From Thermoanaerobaculia bacterium (GTDB lineage Bacteria; Acidobacteriota; Thermoanaerobaculia; Multivoradales; UBA5704): a stretch of 13,696 nt of DNA. Below are positions 6,111-12,167 of this stretch, in pieces. Both the position numbers and the translations under genes were made by a program. The stretch lies in assembly GCA_025937035.1 (NCBI GenBank), contig JAICSG010000036.1, forward strand, positions 1 to 13,696. The letters are read 5' to 3'. Within the stretch, counting starts at the first letter, position 1. Every line of letters begins with the position of its first letter. The notes beneath the pieces were generated by a model. It was not told the origin of the DNA. It searched no databases and was given only the letters and a program-made list of their open reading frames with translations.

Positions 6111-8936
6111 TCAGAAGTTGATCTTCAGCCCCACCTGCTCGCGGCGCGGGAGGTTGATCACGCACTGCGGGTTGCCGAAATTGGAGTTTCCCCCGGGTCC
6201 GATGAAGTTGTCCAGACAGCCGTAGCTCGCCCAGTTGAAGGCGTTGAAGATCTCGCCGACGATGCCCACCGAGACGCTGCCCGCGACGCGGAAATCCTTC
6301 TCCAGATGGAAATCGACCGAGCGGTCGGCGAAGCCCCAGGTCTTCGGCGGATAGATCGTGCGGTCGAACGGCCGGGTCTGCTCGCGGGCCGGCAGGTCGA
6401 AGCCCTGCGAGAAGTCGAGGACGTTGAAGGCCGCGCCGGTCCCCAGGGTGATGGTGGTGCTGAAGGTCAGCTCCCAGGGGAGCCCGAAGATGCCGTTGGC
6501 CACGATGCGGTCCTTCTCCGAGCCCGGCACGTCATGCTTGCCGTACGCGGCGGCGCTCGGATAGTCGAGGCTGAACAGATCGTTGCCGGTCTGCTTGGCG
6601 TTGGCGTGCGTGTAGGCGAGGTGCACGCCCCAATTGTTGGTGAACGGCCGGTCGAGGGTGAAGAAGAGGGCGTCGTACCAGTACCGCTTGCCATTGGGGT
6701 CGGAGATGATCACGTTGCCGAAGCCTGGCACCAGCGCCGCGCAGCAGATGCCGCTCGCCGACAGCCAGGTGAAGCCGTGGTAGCCGCGGACGCCGTTATA
6801 GCTCAACGAGGCGTTCCAACTGCCGAACGCCTGGCGGACGCCGAGGTTCCACTGGTTCGAGTAGGGTGGCTTGGTGTTGTTGTTGAGCAGGTAGATCTCG
6901 GGGCTGGTCTGGCCCGAGGCGATCAGCTCGTGCAGGCCCGCGGGAGTCAGGTAGCGCGGATCCCACATGATCGTCGGGGCGCCGTTGCGCGGCTGGCCAT
7001 TGGGCGAGAACTCGATGCGGTAGACCGGGTATTGCAGGCGGAACCGCTCGTCGAGCGTGGCGTTGAGGAAGAGGCGGTCGAAGTAGCGGCCGGCGCCGCC
7101 GAAGAGGATCGACTTGCCGTCCCCCCGCAGATCGTAGGAGAAGCCGAGGCGCGGCTGGATCTGGCTCGTGTACTGCGAGCGGTTGTGGCCGTTCGAGAAG
7201 TAGCTGGAGTCGATTTTGCCGGTGAGCGCCGCCACGATGTTCGCCGGCGTAACGTAATCCTCGTCGAGCTGGTTGGTCTCGTAGTCGTAGCGCAGGCCCA
7301 GGTTGATCGTGAGCCGCGGATTGACCGTCCAGGTGTCCTGGGCGTAGATGCCGTACTCCTGGTTGTTGGCCGACAGGTCCGGATTGCCGAAGCCGAACTG
7401 CGCCTCGTACGGCTGATCGAACGTCAGGCCGTTCGCCGGATCGATCCGGAAGTTGTAGACCGGGTTGCCGGTCTGGAACTTGGTGACGTTATAGCGGAGG
7501 AAATCGGCATTGCCGCCGACCTGCAGGCTGTGGTCGCCCCCGGCCTGGAAGGTGGGCAGGTTGTAGTCGTCGCGCAACTCGGTCCGCTTCTGGTCGAACT
7601 TCTGGCTCGTGTCCTTGCCGCCGATGCGGATGGCCCCTTCAAAGTTGAGGCCGACGAGGTCGGGATTGAGCGCCGCCTGATTCCAGGTGTAGTCCTGCCA
7701 GCTCAGCGAGAGCTGGTTGAGCGCCACGTCGCTGTTCCAACTGTGGCGCAGGGTTGTGCCCCACACCTGGTTCTTGAGATCGGTCGCCGTCTGGTAGGAG
7801 GTTATGCCGCCGAAGTCGCGGATCTCGTGCTCTTTGCGATAGTTGCCGCTGAGGTCCACGATCTGGTTCTGCGCCGGCTGCCAGCTCAGCTTGCCGAACC
7901 CCAGATTCGACTTGAAGGGGCTGGGGAAGACGCCGGCAAACTGGCTGAACGAGGGGGGAAGATCGGGGTCGACGACGACCGGCGTGGTGGCGTGCTCGTC
8001 GACCCCCTCATACGACAGGAAATAATGAAGCTTATCCTTGATGATCGGTCCGCCGATCGAGGCGCCGGGCTGGCTGCGTCGGTAGTCCTGATTGGTGGTC
8101 AGCGTCGAATACTGGAAATTCTTCGGCAGCTCGGACACCCACTGCTTCGGCTGATAGAACCAGAAGAGCTGGCCGCGCACGTCGTTGCCGCCCGACTTGG
8201 TGACCGCCGTGATGACGGCGCTCGATGCCTTCTCGTATTGCGCGCTGTAGTTCTGGGTGATGACGCGAAACTCCTGCACGGCGTTCTGCGGGAACGGGTT
8301 GCCGCGGCTGGTGTCCTGTCCGACCAGACCTCCTTGCAGCACGTCGTTCTTGAAGCTGACGCCGTCGATGAACACGTTGGTCTGCTCGGCCGGCTGGGCG
8401 TCGCTGGTGATCGTCTTGCGCAGGGGATCGTTGGACAGATGGACGCCCGGCGCCAGGGCGGCGAAGTTGAGGAAGTTGCGGTCGTCCTGGGGCAGGTTCT
8501 CGATCTGCTGCGGGGTGACGTTGGTCGCCGCCTCGGGGGTCCGGATGTCGATCGCCTGCTCGCCCACGACGGTGATCGATTCGCTGATCACCGCGGTGGG
8601 TGTCATCACGAAGGTGACGTTGAGGCTCTGGCCCACGCGCACGGTCACCGTCTGCGAGCGCTCCTCGAACCCCTGGGCCGAGACCGTGATGATGTACTCG
8701 CCCGGGATCAGGTTGCCGAGTTGGAAGGCCCCGTCAGGCCCCGCCTTGACGGTGGTGACGAACCCCGACGTGGTGCCCACGGCGGTGATCTGGGCCCCGG
8801 CGAGCACCGCGTTCTGGTTGTCCGTCACCTTGCCGCGGATCGTCGCCGTCGACGTCTGGGCGAGCGCGGGGACCGCCAGAGCGCCGGCGAGCAGCAAGAG
8901 CAGAAGCGATCTCAGTGATCTCAGAAGTCGTGTCAT
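6111..8936 (-). CDS. TonB-dependent outer-membrane receptor, Oar-like with carboxypeptidase-type regulatory domain
   Basis: A 941-residue receptor. The signal peptide ends at Ala26 (ALAVPALAQ). A PF13620-type carboxypeptidase regulatory domain follows (~29-115: TATIRGKVTDNQNAVLAGA, GEYIITVSAQGFE). A TonB-box-like stretch (SESITVVGEQA, ~120-132) precedes the plug (~133-250: QQIENLPQDDRNFLNFAALA, TNVFIDGVSF, NAVQEFRVITQNYSAQY) and a long beta-barrel with repeated aromatic strands (SYDLRGDGKSILFGGAGRYF). The chain ends in Phe, as outer-membrane barrels do. The ATG at 8936 is preferred because AAGGAG lies seven bases upstream; an in-frame TTG at 8954 precedes that site. There is no SusD-like partner, which fits Acidobacteriota rather than Bacteroidota. 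Its place between regulator and glucanase suggests it imports the glucanase's oligosaccharide products using TonB energy. Confidence 0.95.
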   Translation of the reverse strand: MTRLLRSLRSLLLLLLAGALAVPALAQTSTATIRGKVTDNQNAVLAGAQITAVGTTSGFVTTVKAGPDGAFQLGNLIPGEYIITVSAQGFEERSQTVTVRVGQSLNVTFVMTPTAVISESITVVGEQAIDIRTPEAATNVTPQQIENLPQDDRNFLNFAALAPGVHLSNDPLRKTITSDAQPAEQTNVFIDGVSFKNDVLQGGLVGQDTSRGNPFPQNAVQEFRVITQNYSAQYEKASSAVITAVTKSGGNDVRGQLFWFYQPKQWVSELPKNFQYSTLTTNQDYRRSQPGASIGGPIIKDKLHYFLSYEGVDEHATTPVVVDPDLPPSFSQFAGVFPSPFKSNLGFGKLSWQPAQNQIVDLSGNYRKEHEIRDFGGITSYQTATDLKNQVWGTTLRHSWNSDVALNQLSLSWQDYTWNQAALNPDLVGLNFEGAIRIGGKDTSQKFDQKRTELRDDYNLPTFQAGGDHSLQVGGNADFLRYNVTKFQTGNPVYNFRIDPANGLTFDQPYEAQFGFGNPDLSANNQEYGIYAQDTWTVNPRLTINLGLRYDYETNQLDEDYVTPANIVAALTGKIDSSYFSNGHNRSQYTSQIQPRLGFSYDLRGDGKSILFGGAGRYFDRLFLNATLDERFRLQYPVYRIEFSPNGQPRNGAPTIMWDPRYLTPAGLHELIASGQTSPEIYLLNNNTKPPYSNQWNLGVRQAFGSWNASLSYNGVRGYHGFTWLSASGICCAALVPGFGNVIISDPNGKRYWYDALFFTLDRPFTNNWGVHLAYTHANAKQTGNDLFSLDYPSAAAYGKHDVPGSEKDRIVANGIFGLPWELTFSTTITLGTGAAFNVLDFSQGFDLPAREQTRPFDRTIYPPKTWGFADRSVDFHLEKDFRVAGSVSVGIVGEIFNAFNWASYGCLDNFIGPGGNSNFGNPQCVINLPRREQVGLKINF

Positions 8937-8972
8937 GACACCTCTCCTTTTCAATCCTCTCCAGTCCTCAAG

Positions 8973-9986
8973 TCATAGACCCTTCATGGCGCCGCCGCAG
9001 GAGCCCCGCACCACCAGCGTGGTGGGGACGGTCTCCTGGCGCCGCTCGTGCTCGTTCTTGCGATCTACCGCGTGCAGCAGCCGCTCCATGGCGCGCGTCC
9101 CCAGCTCCGCGATGGGCACGTGCACCGAGGAGAGCGGCGGGGTGACGTAGCGGGCGATCGGAATGTCGTCGAAGCCGGCCAGGGCGACGTCGCCGGGCAC
9201 CTCGACGCCCGCCTCGCGCAGGGCGAAGAGGCAGCCGATCGCCATCGAGTCGTTGGCGGCGAAGACCGCCTCGGGGCGCGGCTCCAGGGCGAGCAGGTGC
9301 TGGCCCGCCTGATACCCGGACTCCTCGCTGAAATCGCCCGGGATCTCGAGCGCGGACGACGGCGCGATCCCCTCCGCGCGGAGGGCGTCGCGGTAACCGC
9401 GCAGGCGCTCGCGGGCGTCGGCGTTCTCCGCCGGCCCGCAGATCAGGGCGATGCGCCGGTGCCCCAGGGCCGCCAGATGGCGAGCCATGGCGAACGCCCC
9501 CCCATAGTTGTCGACGTTGATGGCGTCGAACGCGAGCCTCTCCACTCTCGTATTGAGGAGCACCACGGGGAGCGTCTCGGGGAGGTTGCGGCGCAGGGTC
9601 TGGGCGTCGACGTCGGGCGAGAGAACGATCAGCCCGTCCACCCGTCCGCGCAGGGCCCGCAGCACGGCCTCGATCTCGGCGCGGTCGCTGTGGAAGCCGG
9701 AGACCAGGACGTGATAGCCGCTGCGGCGCGCCGCGAGGTCGACCCCGCGGATGACCTCGGAGAAGAACTCGCCGTAGAGGTCCGGCAGCAGCACGCCGAT
9801 GGTGTCGGTCTGGTTGGTGATCAGGCTGCGGGCGGCGCCGTGGGGGACGTAGCGGAGCTGCTCGATGGCCGCCAGGATGCGCTGGCGCGTCTCCGCGGCG
9901 ACCGGCCCCTTCTCGTTGATGACACGGGAGACGGTGGCGATCGATACCCCCGCCTTGAGAGCGACCTCCTTGATGGAGGCGCTCAA
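8973..9986 (-). CDS. LacI-family transcriptional regulator of the glycan operon
   Basis: A 337-residue regulator. The N-terminal LacI helix-turn-helix is complete (residues 5-26: IKEVALKAGVSIATVSRVIN), followed by the hinge helix (~50-58, HGAARSLIT) and a periplasmic-binding-protein-like effector domain (TIGVLLPDLYGEFFSEVIRG, DGLIVLSP, ALICGPAENADARERLRGY, VFAANDSMAIGCLFALREAG, VALAGFDDIPIARYVTPPLSSV). The TTG start at 9986 is forced: the DNA-binding domain begins within five residues and no other in-frame start lies upstream before the operator. It has only a weak G-rich ribosome site. It is the first gene of the operon, 36 bases before the receptor gene, and a matching palindromic operator lies 76 bases upstream. 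It is probably a repressor released by an imported sugar, controlling its own operon. The effector is unknown. Confidence 0.95.
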   Translation of the reverse strand: MSASIKEVALKAGVSIATVSRVINEKGPVAAETRQRILAAIEQLRYVPHGAARSLITNQTDTIGVLLPDLYGEFFSEVIRGVDLAARRSGYHVLVSGFHSDRAEIEAVLRALRGRVDGLIVLSPDVDAQTLRRNLPETLPVVLLNTRVERLAFDAINVDNYGGAFAMARHLAALGHRRIALICGPAENADARERLRGYRDALRAEGIAPSSALEIPGDFSEESGYQAGQHLLALEPRPEAVFAANDSMAIGCLFALREAGVEVPGDVALAGFDDIPIARYVTPPLSSVHVPIAELGTRAMERLLHAVDRKNEHERRQETVPTTLVVRGSCGGAMKGL

Positions 9987-10061
9987 GGCCCGTTCCCCCC
10001 AAAACTTTGCCGCACGGAAAAAGAGGTCATATCGGCTCCTGGGCGTCCGCCCACGACCCGG

Positions 10062-10075
10062 TGTAATCGTTTACA
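10062..10075. promoter_or_regulatory. LacI-type operator palindrome
   Basis: TGTAATCGTTTACA is a 14-base inverted repeat with one mismatched pair and a central CG, the layout of LacI-family operators. It starts seven bases downstream of the proposed -10 element of the lacI promoter, so it would cover the transcription start. No second copy was seen in the window. Confidence 0.75.
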
Positions 10076-10082
10076 GCGGCGT

Positions 10083-10112
10083 ACCGTAACAGGGGGGTTG
10101 GCGGGTTGTCAA
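10083..10112 (-). promoter_or_regulatory. Sigma-70-type promoter of the lacI-led operon
   Basis: On the minus strand TTGACA (10112-10107) is followed after 18 bases by TACGGT (10088-10083), which is preceded by TG at the extended -10 position. The -35 is consensus; the -10 matches at three of six positions. The LacI-type operator directly follows, and the lacI TTG start is about 95 bases downstream. Confidence 0.6.
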
Positions 10113-10190
10113 GGAAATGTCACGCAGGGGAGCACCCGCCCCCGCTCCTCCAGGGCGGTCTGTCGCTCCAGAAACGACGGCATCCTGGAC

Positions 10191-10219
10191 TTGATCTCAG
10201 GTCCTGATTTTTCTAGGAT
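10191..10219 (+). promoter_or_regulatory. Candidate promoter of the ParB-like/phosphatase pair
   Basis: TTGATC (10191-10196), a 17-base spacer and TAGGAT (10214-10219) fit a sigma-70 promoter, with four of six matches in each box. It lies about 110 bases before the ParB-like start and points away from the lacI operon. Confidence 0.4.
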
Positions 10220-10331
10220 CCACAACAAGATGTAGCGCTTTCTCGCGATCCGGAAGGAGGTGCAGCGCGTCCGAGCGGACCTGCCGGTCTCGCCAGGGCC
10301 CGGGTCATGCCAGATGTGGAAAGGATCTATC

Positions 10332-10580
10332 GTGGAGAAGGGCCCACTCAAGCCGCTGCATGCCGACGGTTCGTTGAGTCAGCCGAAATTGGCCGCTTTC
10401 CGGAAGCTCTCGACGGAGGGTCTGATCGGCTCGTTACATCCAGGCGAGCCCGGGGCTCTCAAGGTAAAGGCGGACGGCACTATAATGGACGGACACCACC
10501 GCATATACGTCCTGCGGGAACGTGGTGTGGACGTCGACGCTCTCCCGCGAGAGCCTTGGAGTGAGGGCCATCTGCAATGA
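10332..10580 (+). CDS. Small ParB-like (DGHHR) protein
   Basis: An 82-residue soluble protein. The GTG at 10332 is chosen because AAAGGA lies a few bases upstream; ATG at 10314 and GTG at 10260 are in the same frame. The second half, ALKVKADGTIMDGHHRIYVL followed by RERGVDVDALPREPW, resembles the first strands and the helix of ParB/sulfiredoxin-like domains, where a D/N-G-H/N-H-R segment contributes to nucleotide or substrate binding. The protein is much shorter than ParB and has no DNA-binding helix-turn-helix, so a chromosome-partition role is unlikely. Its stop overlaps the ATG of the phosphatase gene (ATGA), so the two are probably co-translated and may work together. The function is unknown. 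Confidence 0.7.
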   Translation: MEKGPLKPLHADGSLSQPKLAAFRKLSTEGLIGSLHPGEPGALKVKADGTIMDGHHRIYVLRERGVDVDALPREPWSEGHLQ

Positions 10581-11095
10581 GAACCGAAGTCTACTGGGTG
10601 CCGGGTCCCTGGCCAGGTCGTTTGGGCATCGTTCCACGGCCTCGCGGCGGTGACTGGCTCGCGGATGAGGTCCGTTCGTGGAAGGCGTCCCAGATCGACG
10701 TTCCAGTCTCGCTCTTGACCTCAGAGGAGGCCGCTGAGCTTGGTCTCCAGGCGGAAGAGGCGCTCGCCCGTGAGGAGGGACTGGAGTATCACGCCTTTCC
10801 GATCCCTGATTACAGTGTGCCTCGTTCCCGCGCGGACCTTCTCCGTTTTCTCAGCCGTTTGGAGGAGGCACTGGAGTCGGGGAAGAACGTGGCGGTCCAC
10901 TGCCGCGCGGGTATCGGCAGGTCCTCGATCGTCGTCGCGTCTCTGCTCGTCGCCGCGGGCCTGGAGCCTGAAGAGGCGTTCCGCCGCATTGAGAAGGCTC
11001 GCGGCAGACCGGTACCGGATACTCCCGAACAGCGAGAGTGGGTGGCTCAGAATGTGTCCGAAGCCGCGGCGCCGATTCGATCCCATCAAGATTGA
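10577..11095 (+). CDS. Dual-specificity-type protein phosphatase
   Basis: A 172-residue cytoplasmic protein with the cysteine phosphatase signature HCRAGIGRSS at 108-117: nucleophile Cys109, phosphate-binding Arg115 (CX5R). A probable general acid Asp78 is in FPIPDYSVPRS, as in the WPD-type loop of dual-specificity phosphatases. The N-terminus (YWVPGPWPGRLGIVPRPRGGDWLADEV) is typical of bacterial members that begin with a beta-strand and a 'GGDWL' helix. The C-terminal helix (PEEAFRRIEKARGRPVPDTPEQREWV) closes the fold. The fold removes phosphate from Tyr or Ser/Thr in proteins; other phosphoesters are possible. The ATG overlaps the stop of the ParB-like gene by four bases. The real substrate is unknown; the partner protein is a candidate. 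Confidence 0.9.
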   Translation: MRTEVYWVPGPWPGRLGIVPRPRGGDWLADEVRSWKASQIDVPVSLLTSEEAAELGLQAEEALAREEGLEYHAFPIPDYSVPRSRADLLRFLSRLEEALESGKNVAVHCRAGIGRSSIVVASLLVAAGLEPEEAFRRIEKARGRPVPDTPEQREWVAQNVSEAAAPIRSHQD

Positions 11096-11115
11096 CCAGG
11101 ACAGCCCGCCCGTTT

Positions 11116-11131
11116 TTCGACACCTGTCGAA
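11116..11131. repeat. Perfect palindrome after the phosphatase gene
   Basis: TTCGACA, CC, TGTCGAA is a perfect 7+2+7 inverted repeat 20 bases after the phosphatase stop and about 130 bases before the GAF remnant. A T-run comes before it, not after, so it is not a normal terminator for the plus strand. It could be a binding site for a dimeric regulator, a weak terminator for the minus strand, or chance. Confidence 0.35.
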
Positions 11132-11259
11132 TTCCAGACACCCGCAACCCCCGCCACGCCATCGGGGTCTTTCCTCCCTAACCGAAGCCCCAGGAAGCCT
11201 TTACGATTCTGCCGGCCGATGTCCCCCGGGCTGGCACGCGGCGTGGGAAGAGGATCCGC

Positions 11260-11833
11260 ATGACAGTGCTCGCCTATCGATCCTCCCGCACCGAGCCGAG
11301 ACCGGCCTCGCGCGATAAGATGACGCCGGACGCTGCGGATTCGCTCCGCTCTGTCGAGGGATCTCCTTTGATGACGACCGAAGCTGTGAGGGCTGCGTGG
11401 CCGCTGGCGGTGGATTCGGCTCCGCTCGATCCCCTTGTGGCCGCCCTCCGGCACATCGCGCGGTTCGTCTCCAGCACCCTGGAGCTGCGGGAGGTCTTCA
11501 CGCGCGTGGCCGAGGCCGCGGCCACCGTGCTACCCCTCGACTTCATGGGCGTGGTGCGCGTCAAGGGACCGGACGCCCTGGAGACTGCAACAAGTGCCGC
11601 TCCCTCGGCGTGCGCGCGCTGCTCAAGATCCCGCTGCGCCTCGACGGCGGGTTCATCGGCGCGCTGATCTTCTTCTCCAAAACCCCGGGCCGCTATTCCG
11701 AGGAAGACGTCGTGGTGGCCCGCCGGGTGGCCGACCACGTGAGCCTGGCTCTCTCGCACCAGTGCCTGGCCGAGGAGCAGCGCCAGGCGGCGGAGGCCCG
11801 CGAGCGCGCCGCGCGTCTGGAGCAGCGCGTGCA
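11260..11833 (+). pseudogene. Decayed GAF-domain (NtrC-type) regulator
   Basis: ATG at 11260 (GAAGAGG upstream) opens a frame encoding a short leader and the first part of a GAF domain (PLVAALRHIARFVSSTLELR, EVFTRVAEAAATVLPLDFMG, VVRVKGPDAL). Around 11585-11600 the family pattern jumps to another frame: RSLGVRALLKIPLRLDGGFI, GRYSEEDVVVARRVADHVSL, then a charged helix (EEQRQAAEARERAARLEQRVQ). The middle of the GAF domain is missing, which suggests a deletion of several dozen codons plus loss of frame. In related proteins this helix leads into a sigma-54-activating AAA+ domain and a helix-turn-helix; here it ends and the following sequence is not recognisable. The gene is therefore very probably non-functional. 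The first frame stops at 11667; the second runs on to 11996 without recognisable content. Confidence 0.7.
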
Positions 11834-12167
11834 GGCCCCCGGCTCGCCGGGGCACATCCTGAAAACCGATCGCGAATCGCGGGCGCGGAGGCCTCGGGAG
11901 GGACTGCTTTGGTTTATTGCCCTTTTCCATCCAGGGGCTTATGGACAAGCATCGAAGCGCGTTGACGCAGGCGATGAAGTGCTTTACGATGCCTAAGTAG
12001 AGCGGAGATAGTGAGATAGCGGGCCAGCTATTTGTTCGACGTATCGTCTGATTCCAGAGGCCGTTGAATGGAAACGAGACGAAGCCATCGGCCGCATTGT
12101 TAAATGTGAGGATTCGATGGCACCGTTGGACGGTTCCCCCACATCGTTCACATCATGAGGAGCATTC
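11834..12167. other. Region without a supported gene
   Basis: It follows the point where the GAF remnant loses homology. A short GC hairpin lies at 11837-11852 without a T-run. The frame of the remnant stays open to 11996 but its content is not recognisable. From about 11900 the base composition is lower in GC than in neighbouring genes, which may mark old rearranged or transferred DNA. GAGGAG at 12157-12162 is the ribosome site of the peroxidase gene. I saw no clear promoter or RNA gene. Confidence 0.5.

Larger units (their letters stand above)
9987..10331. other. Divergent intergenic region
   Basis: No gene is supported here. It holds the lacI promoter and operator on the left and a candidate rightward promoter on the right. 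A GGAAGGAGG run at 10252-10260 looks like a ribosome site, but the GTG touching it is too close for use. An in-frame ATG at 10314 without a ribosome site is an alternative start for the next gene. Confidence 0.6.

Noticed and set aside
6096..8918. 940-codon open frame on the plus strand opposite the receptor gene
   Set aside because: It is the antisense shadow of a high-GC gene. Its translation is rich in Val, Arg, Ala and Asp with no domain, while the minus-strand frame gives a clear receptor.
11232..11248. Sigma-54-like promoter (TGGCAC) before the GAF remnant
   Set aside because: The -12 GC element is absent at the right distance, and the site would overlap the ribosome binding site.
11837..11852. 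GC hairpin CCCCGGC-TC-GCCGGGG as a terminator
   Set aside because: The loop is too small for the full stem and no T-run follows on either strand.
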